DNA of 64,000 nt from Arthrobacter sp. GMC3 (GCF_002929305.1 NZ_PJIO01000002.1:186001-250000), one strand, 5' to 3'. Positions 44,091 through 53,293 are shown, numbered from the stretch's first letter. A program made the numbers and translations. The notes: generated by a model not told the origin, from the letters alone.

Positions 44091-44894
44091 CTAGTCCAGT
44101 TCCACGATCACCGGGGCATGGTCGGATGCACCCTTGCCCTTGCGTTCCTCACGGTCAATTTGCGCACCGGTGACACGCGCGGCCAGGGCCGGTGAAGCCA
44201 GTGTGAAGTCGATTCGCATGCCCTCCTTCTTGGGGAAGCGCAGCTGCGTGTAATCCCAGTAGGTGTACACGCCAGGGCCCGGCAGTAGGGGGCGGACGAC
44301 GTCGGCGAAACCTGCCGCTTCAAAGGCGGCAAATGCTGCACGCTCGGGTTCGCTGACGTGGGTCAGGCCCTGGGCGCGGAAGAAATCGATGTCCCAGACG
44401 TCGTCGTCCTGGGGGGCGATGTTCCAGTCCCCCATCAGCGCGATCTGGGCGTTGGGGTCCTGGGTGAGCCAGCCGCTTGCCTGGTTCTTGAGCTCATCAA
44501 GCCACTGGAGCTTGTAGGGCATGTGTTCGTCGTCCAAGGCGCGGCCGTTGGGCACGTACAGACTCCAAATGCGCACGCCGTTGCAGGTGGCGCCGATGGC
44601 GCGGGCCTCCTGAACCGGGTCCTTGCCACCCTTGCCGAACGCGGGCTGGCCGGGAAAGGTGCGTTCGACGTCCTCGAGGCCCACCCTTGAGGCGATGGCG
44701 ACGCCGTTCCACTGACTGAAGCCGAAGTGGGCCACCTCGTAGCCGTTATTTTCAAAGAGCTCCCACGGGAAGTTCTCGTCCTTGCACTTGGTCTCTTGGA
44801 TGGCCAGCACGTCGGCGTCGGTGCGGCGCAGCCAGTCCTCCACACGGTCGGCACGGGCGCGGAGCGAGTTCACATTCCAGGTAGCAATCTTCAC
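44091..44894 (-). CDS. xthA: Exodeoxyribonuclease III
   Basis: A 267-residue Mg-dependent AP endonuclease and 3'-5' exonuclease for base-excision repair. The conserved segments are all present: MKIATWNVNSLRAR, LAIQETKC with the metal Glu, LYVPNGR, LMGDWNIAPQDDDVWD, and the C-terminal SDHAPVIVEL with the catalytic Asp-His pair. The start is GTG at 44894. TAGCTT on the minus strand (44906-44901) ends six bases upstream, so the gene looks leaderless. Confidence 0.96.
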   Translation of the reverse strand: MKIATWNVNSLRARADRVEDWLRRTDADVLAIQETKCKDENFPWELFENNGYEVAHFGFSQWNGVAIASRVGLEDVERTFPGQPAFGKGGKDPVQEARAIGATCNGVRIWSLYVPNGRALDDEHMPYKLQWLDELKNQASGWLTQDPNAQIALMGDWNIAPQDDDVWDIDFFRAQGLTHVSEPERAAFAAFEAAGFADVVRPLLPGPGVYTYWDYTQLRFPKKEGMRIDFTLASPALAARVTGAQIDREERKGKGASDHAPVIVELD

Positions 44895-45464
44895 CTCTCC
44901 AAGCTATCAAGTTAACCCAACAATGGCCCGAATTGGCCGTTCTGTGGGGTTCGACGGCGCAGCCGCCTTTATCGATCAACACGACCCAAAGTGGGCGAAG
45001 ACACACCTATTGTGAGGTTGCGGCTTAAATAAGTTGCCCAAGGTTACAAAGCCATAACGCTTCCCTGACCATACTCAGACAGGCGGACGGCAGGGTGGGG
45101 CGGGTGTTTAGGGCACCAAAATGGTCCACATTGTGCCGATAGCGAAAATGTCTTTGTTAGCGTTGCAGGTGAACCAGTACACCGACAAGCCTGCGGGCAA
45201 CTGCTCACGCCGCCACAATCAGATTGTGCAAAGTGATGCAGCCAGACACAGGCGCTCGAACTGGCGGTAGGGGTAGCTTCCCGTTTCCCGCTGATAGAAG
45301 CGGAACCGTCTTTCCTTGCTGCTCCGGCCGGAGCGTGCGGGGAAGCGAAGAGTTTGACGCGTACCAACGCCTGCAGCACGAGATCACCAATTGCGGCGCA
45401 GACACCACGAAGGCGAGCGAAAGCTGCGGCCGTCGTGGCCGAGCGCCGCGTAGATGGGTACTAC
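44895..45464. other. 570-bp region before the betaine transporter operon
   Basis: No gene is supported here. The reading frame of the transporter ATPase stays open back to 45354 without a good start. The left half is fairly AT-rich (GGCTTAAATAAGTTG near 45024) and probably holds the promoter. The length fits a long regulated leader or upstream control region, as expected for an osmotically controlled operon, but I could not define boxes. Confidence 0.35.
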
Positions 45465-46802
45465 GTGTCAGAAGCAACACTAAACGCAAGCAAACAAGAG
45501 TTAGAAGCTCAGGACGGCACCGGGGAACAGAACGCCCTGAGCGTGCGCAATGTCTACAAAGTATTCGGCAAACGACCTGCCGAAGTGATCAAACGCCTCA
45601 AGGCGGGTAAGAAGCGCGAAGACCTTTCAGCACTCGGCACCGCTGCCGTCATCGATGCGAGCTTTGATGTCAAAAAGGGTGAGATCTTCGTGGTCATGGG
45701 GCTTTCCGGCTCCGGGAAATCGACGCTGATCCGCACCCTGAACGGCCTATGGGCACCAACCCAGGGCTCCGTCGTCGTCGGCGGAACCGATATTTCCAAG
45801 ATCAGCGACAAAGAACTGCGCAAGGTGCGCCAGGAGAAGATCTCCATGGTGTTCCAGCACTTCGCGTTACTTCCACACCGAACCGTGCTGGAGAACGCCG
45901 CGTACGCACTGGAAATTCAAGGCGTGTCCAAGGCCGACCGTACTCAACGGGCAGAAAAAGTGCTGTCCCTGGTGGGGTTGGAAGGCTGGGGCGCCAAATT
46001 CCCCTCGGAGCTTTCCGGGGGCATGCAGCAGCGTGTTGGACTGGCCCGTGCCCTGTGCGCCGAGACTGACATCCTGCTCATGGATGAAGCCTTCTCGGCC
46101 CTTGACCCGCTGATCCGCCGCGAAATGCAAGAACAGCTGGTGGTCCTGCAGGCCGAACTTGGCAAGACCATTGTTTTCATCACCCACGACCTCAACGAGG
46201 CCATGTTCTTGGGCGATCGGATCGCCGTCATGCGTGACGGTGAGATCGTGCAAATCGGTACCCCCGATGAAATCCTGACCAACCCGGCCAACGACTATGT
46301 TGCGGCGTTTGTACAGGATGTGGACAGGACCCGTGTCCTGACCGCGGGCGGTGTCATGGAGCCCCCGCTGGCCGTTGTCACCATTTCCGGCGGCCCCCGC
46401 AATGCCCTGCGAACCATGCGGGACCTTCAGGTTTCCGCCGCATTCGTGGTCGACAGGCGCCGCAAATACCAGGGCATTGTTCGCGACCGCGACGTCATGG
46501 CCCAGGTGGAAAAGCGGGCCACAGATCTGGCCGCTGTGGTGCGCAACGGCATTGAACCCGTCAGTCCGGATACCGCCTTGAACGACCTCTTTGGCCGCGC
46601 GGTGGAAAGCCCCATTCCCTTGCCGGTGGTGGACGAGGACGGCCGCCTCGTGGGCGCGCTGCCCCGCGTGACGCTGTTGGCAGCCTTGGGCAATGTTCCC
46701 TCCACCACGGGCGAGTTCCCGGTGGTGGAGGTCGCTGTGGCTCCCATCCCCGAACAAGTTGTGACAGCCGCTTTGGCTCAGAGCGAAGGAGAGACAAAGT
46801 GA
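45465..46802 (+). CDS. proV: Glycine betaine/proline ABC transporter ATPase with CBS domains
   Basis: A 445-residue ATPase that powers uptake of compatible solutes under osmotic stress. It has Walker A GLSGSGKST, signature LSGGMQQRVGLARAL, Walker B ILLMDEAFSALDP and the switch ITHDLNEAMFLGD. The C-terminal part (about 290-400) is a CBS-domain pair, as in OpuA/ProV, where it senses ionic strength. The N-terminal YKVFGKRPAEVIKRLKAGKKRED matches the family. The exact start is uncertain: I chose GTG 45465, while GTG 45435 is also in frame, and neither has a strong ribosome site. It overlaps the permease gene by four bases. Confidence 0.88.
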   Translation: MSEATLNASKQELEAQDGTGEQNALSVRNVYKVFGKRPAEVIKRLKAGKKREDLSALGTAAVIDASFDVKKGEIFVVMGLSGSGKSTLIRTLNGLWAPTQGSVVVGGTDISKISDKELRKVRQEKISMVFQHFALLPHRTVLENAAYALEIQGVSKADRTQRAEKVLSLVGLEGWGAKFPSELSGGMQQRVGLARALCAETDILLMDEAFSALDPLIRREMQEQLVVLQAELGKTIVFITHDLNEAMFLGDRIAVMRDGEIVQIGTPDEILTNPANDYVAAFVQDVDRTRVLTAGGVMEPPLAVVTISGGPRNALRTMRDLQVSAAFVVDRRRKYQGIVRDRDVMAQVEKRATDLAAVVRNGIEPVSPDTALNDLFGRAVESPIPLPVVDEDGRLVGALPRVTLLAALGNVPSTTGEFPVVEVAVAPIPEQVVTAALAQSEGETK

Positions 46803-47653
46803 TCGAGAGCTTTAGGATTCCCCTGGGCGACTGGGTTGAAGTTGGTCTGGACTGGATTACGACGTCCTTCGACGACTTCTTCAAGTTCATCCGGACTGTG
46901 CTCATTGGAGCCTATGACGGTATCGACTGGGTTTTGAACGCTCCGCCCTTCTGGGTTGCGATCCTTGTTTTTGCCGCCATCGCTTGGTGGGCCAGCGGTT
47001 GGAAACTCGGCCTGAGCACAGTGGTTGGATTCACTGTGATTGTTGGTGTGGATCAGTGGGACAACGCCATGGAGTCCCTGGCCCTGGTTGTCATCGCGAC
47101 GGTAGTGGCCGTGGCCATCAGCGTTCCGCTGGGTATTTGGGCCGCAAGTTCCCCCCGTGTTTCATCCATTGTCCGGCCAATTATGGACTTCATGCAGACC
47201 ATGCCTGCCATGGTGTACCTGGTCCCGGCCCTGGTCATGTTCAGGGTGGGCATTGTCCCGGGCATCGTAGCCACCATCGTCTTCTCCATGGCGCCCGGTG
47301 TCCGGTTCACCGAGCTGGGCATCCGCGGCGTAGACAAAGAAGTTGTTGAAGCCGGGCATGCCTTCGGATCCACGCCAGGGCGGATCCTGCGCCAAATTCA
47401 GTTGCCATTGGCCCGCCCCACCATCATGGCCGGGGTGAATCAGGTCATCATGCTTTCGCTTTCCATGGTGGTCATCGCTGGCATGGTCGGTGCTGGAGGA
47501 TTGGGCCGCGACGTCGTCGCCAGCCTGACCAGGCTCGACGCCGGTCTCGGCTTTGAGGCGGGCATCGCCGTCGTCATCCTTGCCATCTTCCTTGACCGGG
47601 TCACCGCCAGCTTCGGTAAGAGCCGGACGCTTGCTGGCACCAAGGCCGCATAG
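46799..47653 (+). CDS. proW: Glycine betaine/proline ABC transporter permease
   Basis: A 284-residue membrane subunit with about six to seven helices. The N-terminal amphipathic part (WVEVGLDWITTSFDDFFKFI) and the BPD inner-membrane domain with FMQTMPAMVYLVPALVMF and GHAFGSTPGRILRQIQLPLA, the loop that contacts the ATPase, are typical of ProW/OpuAB. It starts at GTG 46799, overlapping proV by four bases. Confidence 0.95.
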   Translation: MIESFRIPLGDWVEVGLDWITTSFDDFFKFIRTVLIGAYDGIDWVLNAPPFWVAILVFAAIAWWASGWKLGLSTVVGFTVIVGVDQWDNAMESLALVVIATVVAVAISVPLGIWAASSPRVSSIVRPIMDFMQTMPAMVYLVPALVMFRVGIVPGIVATIVFSMAPGVRFTELGIRGVDKEVVEAGHAFGSTPGRILRQIQLPLARPTIMAGVNQVIMLSLSMVVIAGMVGAGGLGRDVVASLTRLDAGLGFEAGIAVVILAIFLDRVTASFGKSRTLAGTKAA

Positions 47654-47724
47654 GCGCGCCTTCTCAATTTTTACAAACCAATCGCGGCTGCTCAGTTTTG
47701 CGCTGCCATAGAAAGGAATGAACA

Positions 47725-48615
47725 ATGAACAAGAAATTTATGGGGTTCGCCGCCATGGCGGCAACACTGGCACTCGGTCTGAGCGCATGCGGCTCGGGCT
47801 CGTCCGGGGCAACGGTGGATAACGGGGACAAGAAGGATCTCTCCATTGCCGTTTTCAACGGCTGGGATGAGGGCGTTGCAGCCTCCGAACTCTGGAAGGC
47901 CATCCTTGATGAGAAGGGCTACAACGTCAAGCTGGACTACGCTGACGCGGCACCTGTCTACTCCGGTCTCTCCACCGGCGACTATGACGTTTCCCTGGAC
48001 ACCTGGCTACCCGTCACGCACAAGAGCTACATCGAAAAGTACGGTGACAAGCTCGTCGATCTTGGCGTATGGAACGATGAAGCCAAGCTGACCATCGCCG
48101 TCAATAAGGATGCCCCGATTGATTCGCTGGACGAGCTGGCCGCCAACGCCGACAAATTCGGGAACAAGATCATCGGCATTGAGCCCGGGGCAGGGTTGAC
48201 CGAGGTCACCACCAATGAGGTCATCCCCGCCTATGGCCTGGACAAGATGGAGTACATCACCTCCTCCACCCCTGCCATGCTCTCTGAGCTGAAGACGGCA
48301 ACGTCCAAGGGCGAGAATGTGGTCGTCACGCTCTGGCGTCCGCACTGGGCCTATGACGCCTTCCCGGTGAAGGACCTGAAAGATCCCAAGGGGACCCTGG
48401 GTGAGGCTGAAGACATCCACAGTTTCTCGCGTGTGGATTTCGATAAGGACTATCCGAAGCTGGATGGCTGGTTGAAGAACTTCACTATGGAATCGGAAAA
48501 GCTGTTCTCCCTGGAAAACGCCATGTTCAACGGCGAAAAGACCAACGACTACGGTCCCATCGTGAAGAAGTGGATCGGCGAAAACCAAGAGTACGTGGAC
48601 TCTCTCACCGCGTAA
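47725..48615 (+). CDS. proX: Glycine betaine-binding lipoprotein
   Basis: A 296-residue substrate-binding protein. The N terminus has a lipoprotein signal ending LGLSACGSG with the lipidated Cys. The OpuAC domain has FNGWDEGVAASELWKAIL, YDVSLDTWLPVTHKSY and VVTLWRPHWAYDAF; the Trp residues supply the aromatic box for quaternary amines. It completes the operon 71 bases after proW. Confidence 0.94.
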   Translation: MNKKFMGFAAMAATLALGLSACGSGSSGATVDNGDKKDLSIAVFNGWDEGVAASELWKAILDEKGYNVKLDYADAAPVYSGLSTGDYDVSLDTWLPVTHKSYIEKYGDKLVDLGVWNDEAKLTIAVNKDAPIDSLDELAANADKFGNKIIGIEPGAGLTEVTTNEVIPAYGLDKMEYITSSTPAMLSELKTATSKGENVVVTLWRPHWAYDAFPVKDLKDPKGTLGEAEDIHSFSRVDFDKDYPKLDGWLKNFTMESEKLFSLENAMFNGEKTNDYGPIVKKWIGENQEYVDSLTA

Positions 48616-48618
48616 CAA

Positions 48619-48644
48619 CGCCGTATCACTTTTGGCGCTTTTTT
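48619..48644 (+). terminator. Weak terminator after proX
   Basis: CGCC (48619) and GGCG (48634) form a short stem followed by CTTTTTT at the end of the betaine operon. Confidence 0.4.
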
Positions 48645-48688
48645 CGGCAACGCGGTATCACTTTGGTGGTCGAACTTGCCGCCTAGTG

Positions 48689-50422
48689 TCAGCGCGCGCC
48701 AGTGGGGAACTCGGAATCTAGGTACTCCCGGCCCTTTGGTTGAGGCGCGCCGGGCGCCGAACCATTGCCGTGGCGGGCTTCCTCGTTGGCGCGAAGTTCC
48801 ACACGCCGGATCTTTCCGGAAATGGTTTTTGGCAACTCGGCAAACTCCAGCCGGCGGATGCGCTTGTACGCGGGCAGGTGCTCCCGGCAAAACGCGAAGA
48901 TCTCCCTGGCCAGTTCCGGGCTTGGCTCGTAGGCCGCCGCCAGAACCACGTAAGCCTTGGGCACATTCAAGCGCAGTTCATCGGGGGAGGGGACCACTGC
49001 CGCCTCGGCCACGGCAGGGTGCTCGATCAGCACGCTTTCGAGCTCGAATGGTGAGAGTCGGTAGTCGGAGGACTTGAAGACGTCGTCGCTGCGCCCAATA
49101 TAGGTCAGGATGCCGTTCTCGTCCCGGCTGGCCACATCCCCCGTATGGTAATAGCCGCCACGGAACGCTTCCGCCGTCTTGGTCGGGTCGCCAAAGTAGC
49201 CCTTGGTGAGCCCCACAGGGCGTGGGTCCAAGCGAAGGCAAAGCTCGCCGTCGTCGCCTTCCTCTCCGCTCAGCAGGTCCACCAACACCACGTCATAGCC
49301 GGGAAGGGGGCGCCCCATGGAACCGATCTTCACGGGCTGGCCGGGAGTGTTGGCGATCTGAACGGTGGTCTCCGTCTGTCCGAAGCCATCACGGATCAGC
49401 TGGCCCCAGGCGCGCTCCACCTGCTCGATCACCTCCGCATTGAGGGGCTCGCCGGCGGAAACAACCTTGCTGGGCGGCGTTTTGAGGAGCGTGAGGTCAG
49501 CCTGGATGAGCATGCGCCAAACGGTAGGCGGGGCGCAGAAGCTGGTGACGTGTTCAGCGTCCATTTGCGCCATGAGGGCCTTGGCGTCGAAGCGGGTGTA
49601 GTTGTAGACGAAGACGCAGGCCTCCGCGATCCACGGCGTGAAGACGTTGGACCAGGCATGTTTGGCCCAGCCGGGCGAGGCGACATTGAGGTGTACATCG
49701 CCTGGTTCCAAGCCGATCCAGAACATGGTGGACAGGTGGCCCACGGGATAGGAGGTGTGGGTGTGTTCCACGAGCTTCGCCTTGGATGTGGTGCCGGAGG
49801 TGAAGTAGAGAAGCATGGTCTCATCGGCTTTTGTGGGGGCATCGGGAGCGAAATCCGCCGCCGCGCCCGTCGAATCGGCGTAGTTCAGGACGGGCCGGCC
49901 GGCATCACCGCTGCCCGTGCCGATGCTGACCAAGGTGTAGCCGCCCGGAACCTCCGCGAACTTGGCGATGTCTTCCGCACGGGCTGCCACCCACTGGGCT
50001 TGCCCGCGCTCCACCCGGTCCCGCAGATCGGCCGGACCCATCATGGTGGTTGTGGGTATCATGACCACGCCGAGTTTGATGCAGGCGAGCATCAGCTCCC
50101 ACAGCTCTACCTGGTTGCCGAGCATGATCACCATGTGATCTCCGCGGCGGATCCCCTGGGCTCGGAGCCAATTGGCTACTTGGTTGGAGGTTCTAGAGAG
50201 GTCCTTGAAGCTGCGACGCGTGTCGGTGCCGTCCTGCTCAACAATCACCAGTGCGGGGTTGTCACCGGTAACTGGATCTTGGGCGATCGCATCAATCCAG
50301 TCCAGGGCGAAGTTGAACTCGGTGAACGCCGGCCACGTGAATTCCTTTTGGGCGCGGGCATTATCTAGCCGCATCTCCAACAGTTTGTTGCGTGCTGCAC
50401 GGAATTCTTCAGTGACGTTCAT
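48689..50422 (-). CDS. Acyl-CoA synthetase (medium-chain, AMP-forming)
   Basis: A 577-residue adenylate-forming enzyme that activates a carboxylic acid to its CoA thioester through an acyl-AMP. Motifs are LLYFTSGTTSKAKLVEH (ATP loop), DGFGQTETT, YYHTGDVASRDENG and GRSDDVFKSSDYRLSP, with the C-terminal catalytic Lys in LPKTISGKIRR. The overall sequence looks like medium-chain (ACSM/MACS) enzymes. I chose the ATG at 50422, with AAAGGTG upstream; the frame stays open another 168 bases. It faces the betaine operon convergently. Confidence 0.92.
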   Translation of the reverse strand: MNVTEEFRAARNKLLEMRLDNARAQKEFTWPAFTEFNFALDWIDAIAQDPVTGDNPALVIVEQDGTDTRRSFKDLSRTSNQVANWLRAQGIRRGDHMVIMLGNQVELWELMLACIKLGVVMIPTTTMMGPADLRDRVERGQAQWVAARAEDIAKFAEVPGGYTLVSIGTGSGDAGRPVLNYADSTGAAADFAPDAPTKADETMLLYFTSGTTSKAKLVEHTHTSYPVGHLSTMFWIGLEPGDVHLNVASPGWAKHAWSNVFTPWIAEACVFVYNYTRFDAKALMAQMDAEHVTSFCAPPTVWRMLIQADLTLLKTPPSKVVSAGEPLNAEVIEQVERAWGQLIRDGFGQTETTVQIANTPGQPVKIGSMGRPLPGYDVVLVDLLSGEEGDDGELCLRLDPRPVGLTKGYFGDPTKTAEAFRGGYYHTGDVASRDENGILTYIGRSDDVFKSSDYRLSPFELESVLIEHPAVAEAAVVPSPDELRLNVPKAYVVLAAAYEPSPELAREIFAFCREHLPAYKRIRRLEFAELPKTISGKIRRVELRANEEARHGNGSAPGAPQPKGREYLDSEFPTGAR

Positions 50423-50516
50423 GGTGTTCACCTTTCGGCTTCGTTGCCGCATTGCCGTGCCCGAAGTTCGGGCCCCATTCACTGTGAAATATACGCGCAG
50501 CCGCAGGGCTTGGCCG

Positions 50517-51338
50517 CTACCGCCACCACGTGTCCATGAGGGATACCGGAACCGTGCGCTTGTGCCGGGTGGCCAGGAAACGGCGTTCAATGACTGTCGC
50601 GGCGGCGTCGGACACCGTTTTGCCCTCTAGATAGTCATCGATCTGTTCGTAACTGATGCCGAGTTCATCCTCATCGGTGCGGCCAGGTTTGCCATCCAGT
50701 AGATCGGCGGTGGGCACCTTGTTATAGAGCTGTTTGGGGGCGCCCAACTCCTTGAGGAGGGCACGGTTTTGACGCTTGTTGAGGGTAAAAAGCGGCAGGA
50801 TGTCGGCCCCGCCGTCGCCGAATTTCGTAAAGAACCCCGTTACTGATTCGGCGGCGTGGTCGGTGCCGATGACCAGCAGGTTCTCGTGGCCAGCCAGCGC
50901 GTATTGGGCGATCATGCGGCTACGTGCCTTGATGTTGCCCTTGTTGAAATCGCTGACATCTTGCGTGGCGGTCTTGGCGAATTCCGCCTCAAAGCCGTCC
51001 ACTGCTGGGGCGATGTTAAACGTCTGCTGTGTTTTTGCGCCGATGAAGTCCATGGCGGATTGGGCGTCATCTTCGTCGTGTTGGACACCGTAGGGAAGTC
51101 GAACCGCGATGAAGTTCACCTCGATGCCCTCCTCGGCAAGTTCCTCCGCGGCGAGTTGAGCCAGCCGACCAGCAAGGGTTGAATCCAAGCCGCCGCTGAT
51201 GCCCAGCACATAGCCCTTGGTCCCGGTAGCTTTCAGGTAGTCCTTCAGAAAAGTAACCCGGCGGATGATCTCCGCGGCAGGTTCAATGTGGGCCTGAACC
51301 CCAAGCTCGGCAATGATCTGTCCCTGTAGTTCGCGCAT
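50517..51338 (-). CDS. nadE: Ammonia-dependent NAD+ synthetase
   Basis: A 273-residue enzyme that amidates deamido-NAD with ammonia, the final step of NAD synthesis. It has the PP-loop [18 protein letters not shown], the segment [20 protein letters not shown], and [21 protein letters not shown]. No glutaminase domain is fused, so free ammonia or a partner enzyme supplies nitrogen. The gene appears leaderless: TAGGCT on the minus strand (51351-51346) ends seven bases before the ATG. Confidence 0.96.
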   Translation of the reverse strand: MRELQGQIIAELGVQAHIEPAAEIIRRVTFLKDYLKATGTKGYVLGISGGLDSTLAGRLAQLAAEELAEEGIEVNFIAVRLPYGVQHDEDDAQSAMDFIGAKTQQTFNIAPAVDGFEAEFAKTATQDVSDFNKGNIKARSRMIAQYALAGHENLLVIGTDHAAESVTGFFTKFGDGGADILPLFTLNKRQNRALLKELGAPKQLYNKVPTADLLDGKPGRTDEDELGISYEQIDDYLEGKTVSDAAATVIERRFLATRHKRTVPVSLMDTWWR

Positions 51339-51348
51339 GTGACTAAGC

Positions 51349-51445
51349 CTAGCGGCCGAGGGGCCCCCAACGAGCGAAGCGAGTTGAGGGGAGGGCGAAA
51401 GGCGCTAGCGGCCGAGGGGCCCGCAGCGAGCGACCGAGGGGCCCG
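51349..51445. repeat. GC-rich interspersed repeat, family R (divergent)
   Basis: Two or three copies of GCGGCCGAGGGGCCC or close variants, with CGAGCGAAGCGAG, are packed between nadE and pyrE. On the opposite strand they read GCGGGCCCCTCGG, the same block as in the unit at 37579. Confidence 0.55.
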
Positions 51446-51449
51446 CTCT

Positions 51450-51503
51450 GACCCGTGAGGTATGGCGACTTAGGCGATTCTAAGCCGCCACATCTCACGG
51501 GTC
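51450..51503. repeat. Dispersed palindromic repeat, family C copy 1
   Basis: 24-base arms (51450-51473 and 51480-51503) with a 6-base loop; the arms pair with three or four mismatches. The left arm begins GACCCGTGAGGT and continues TGGCGACTTAG. A second copy lies at 63474-63527. This copy lies just before the pyrE promoter. Confidence 0.75.
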
Positions 51504-51557
51504 GTGGTTGGATTAGGCGGCGTAGAGGCATTCGGTGTCGCCATTAGAATGGATGTC

Positions 51558-52124
51558 ATGACTCAGACTCTCGCTGCCGACCGTGCCCGCCTTCTCGAAC
51601 TCGTCAAGGAACTGGCCGTGGTCCACGGCAAGGTGATCCTCTCCTCCGGCAAGGAGGCCGACTACTACATCGACCTGCGCCGCATCACACTCCACCACGA
51701 GGCATCACGCCTAGCAGGACGCGTCATGCTTGCCATGCTGGACGACGCCGGTATTGAGTTTGAGACGGCAGGCGGACTGACCATGGGTGCAGACCCCGTC
51801 GGCACGGCCCTCATGCACGCAGCCGGTGATGCCGGACGCGCCATCGACGCTTTCGTGGTCCGCAAGGCCCAGAAGTCCTACGGCATGGGCCGCCAGGTCG
51901 AAGGTCCGGGCGTTGACGGCCGCGACGTCGTCGTGCTCGAAGACACCTCCACAACGGGTGGCAGTGCCCTGGCAGCCGTGGAAGGCGTGCGCAAGGCAGG
52001 CGGAAACATCAAGGCAGTCGCCGTAATCGTGGACCGCGACACGGGCGCCAAGGAGCGCATCGAAGCCGAAACCGGTGTCCCGTACCTGTTCGTATTCGGC
52101 AAGGACGAACTCGGCCTGGCCTAA
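51558..52124 (+). CDS. pyrE: Orotate phosphoribosyltransferase
   Basis: A 188-residue enzyme that joins orotate and PRPP to give OMP in pyrimidine synthesis. It has KVILSSGKEADYYIDLRRI at the N terminus, FVVRKAQKSYGMGRQVEG in the flexible loop, and the PRPP motif VVVLEDTSTTGGSALAAV. I chose the ATG at 51558: TAGAAT (51545-51550) ends seven bases upstream, as in a leaderless gene. An in-frame ATG at 51549 is less likely. Confidence 0.95.
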   Translation: MTQTLAADRARLLELVKELAVVHGKVILSSGKEADYYIDLRRITLHHEASRLAGRVMLAMLDDAGIEFETAGGLTMGADPVGTALMHAAGDAGRAIDAFVVRKAQKSYGMGRQVEGPGVDGRDVVVLEDTSTTGGSALAAVEGVRKAGGNIKAVAVIVDRDTGAKERIEAETGVPYLFVFGKDELGLA

Positions 52125-52149
52125 CACCTCACCAGTCCCGGATTTCTCC

Positions 52150-52212
52150 CAGCCGGGCCCACAGGCGCGAGGGACTCGCTGCGAGCTCGCGAGCAGTGGG
52201 AACGCCTGGGGA
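52150..52212 (-). repeat. GC-rich interspersed repeat, family R (inverted copy)
   Basis: Read on the minus strand, this is one unit of the family seen at 37447 and 63241: TTCCCACTGCTCGCGAG, CTCGCAGCGAGTCCCTCG and CGCCTGTGGGCCC. It lies between the convergent pyrE and DUF4242 genes. Confidence 0.7.
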
Positions 52213-52461
52213 TTAGACCGACGTCGTAATCTCGTGGATCTCGTCCGCGGAGTGGCCTGCGCGTTCGTGCACGCGCTGCACGGCCTCCGCGGACGGGCCC
52301 TCCGAGAGGCAGAAAACCTTCCCGCTGACGGGGTCGGCCCAGGCGTTTTTGAACACTACGCCTTCGTCGTCTTGGATGGCGAGGTCGGCCTCGTGGGCGG
52401 CTTTGAGGGCGTCGGCAGAAATGCCCTGCATGTGGTTGTGGACGTCCATGAATTCGGCCAT
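52213..52461 (-). CDS. DUF4242 (SCO4226-like nickel-binding) protein
   Basis: An 82-residue ferredoxin-like protein. It begins MAEFMDVHNHMQGISADALK and has GKVFCLSEGPSAEAVQRVHERAGH, as in SCO4226 of Streptomyces, a dimeric nickel-binding protein. The His residues at positions 8 and 10 and the later Cys and His are candidate ligands. AAGGAAG lies six bases before the ATG at 52461. Its biological role is unknown. Confidence 0.8.
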   Translation of the reverse strand: MAEFMDVHNHMQGISADALKAAHEADLAIQDDEGVVFKNAWADPVSGKVFCLSEGPSAEAVQRVHERAGHSADEIHEITTSV

Positions 52462-52593
52462 GGCGCACTTCCTTAGTCGTGGCGGTTCCACGAATGGTTG
52501 GTAACCGTCCAATCATATTGCGCGGGTCAGCGGAACACTAGGAGTACGGGCCCGTCATTTGCACCCTTTGCACCAGCTATTGAAAGGATCGTT

Positions 52594-53220
52594 TTGGCGA
52601 AGCTGTATTTCCGTTTCGGGGCCATGAATTCGGGCAAGTCCACGGGCTTGCTGCAGGTGGCCTACAACTATGAGGAGCGCGGGCAACGGGTCCTGCTTGC
52701 CAAGCCCGGCATTGACTCCAAAGGCTCCGGCGCGATCGTTTCCCGGCTTGGCATGTCACGCAATGCGGACTTCCTGATTCAGCCAGGTGAGAACGCCCGG
52801 GACGTGTTCGCGGCCCACGCCGCAGGGGATGATCCCGATGCGCTGCTGGAACACGTCGATGTCGCTCCCGTGGCTTGCCTGCTCATCGACGAGGCCCAAT
52901 TTCTGACGCCCAGCCAGGTCGATGACTTGTTCAAAATTGCGGTTCTGGACGGTGTGCCCGTGATCGCCTATGGCATCCGCACCGACTTCCTTACCCGGGC
53001 ATTTCCCGGAGCCGCCCGGCTTTTGGAGATCGCGCACGCGCTCGAAGAGCTGAAAACGATCTGCCGTTGCGGTCGCAAGGCACTGTTCAACACGCGCAGG
53101 GTCGGCGGAGTAATAGTGTTCGACGGCGATCAAGTCGCCATTGACGGCGACGAGGTCCGCTACGAATCCCTTTGCGGCAACTGTTATCTGGAAGCGTCGG
53201 GCGGCCAGCTCGGCTTTTAA
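52594..53220 (+). CDS. tdk: Thymidine kinase (type II)
   Basis: A 208-residue salvage enzyme that phosphorylates thymidine to dTMP. Walker A is FGAMNSGKST, followed by the arginine/lysine strand VLLAKPGID, the DEAQFLT Walker B segment, GVPVIAYGIRTDF and the lasso loop. A zinc ribbon is formed by CRCG and CGNC. The start is TTG at 52594, supported by AAGGA at the right distance and by the family N terminus (AKLYFRFG); the frame extends further up without a better site. Confidence 0.92.
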   Translation: MAKLYFRFGAMNSGKSTGLLQVAYNYEERGQRVLLAKPGIDSKGSGAIVSRLGMSRNADFLIQPGENARDVFAAHAAGDDPDALLEHVDVAPVACLLIDEAQFLTPSQVDDLFKIAVLDGVPVIAYGIRTDFLTRAFPGAARLLEIAHALEELKTICRCGRKALFNTRRVGGVIVFDGDQVAIDGDEVRYESLCGNCYLEASGGQLGF

Positions 53221-53225
53221 CGCAT

Positions 53226-53282
53226 CGAACGGGGAGTAGTTGTTGATGTTGGCGCTCAACATCAACAACTACTCCCCGTTCG
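53226..53282. repeat. Dispersed palindromic repeat, family B copy 2 (perfect)
   Basis: A perfect 25-bp stem (53226-53250 with 53258-53282) closes a 7-base loop, six bases after the tdk stop. The arm reads CGAACGGGGAGTAGTTG then TTGATGTT. It matches the copy at 25397-25451. It lies between convergent genes and may act as a bidirectional terminator, though no T-run follows. Confidence 0.88.
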
Positions 53283-53293
53283 GCGAGGGCGGT

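Noticed and set aside
49145-50368. 407-residue open frame antisense to the acyl-CoA synthetase gene
   Set aside because: The opposite strand has a full, motif-complete enzyme; this frame shows no domain.
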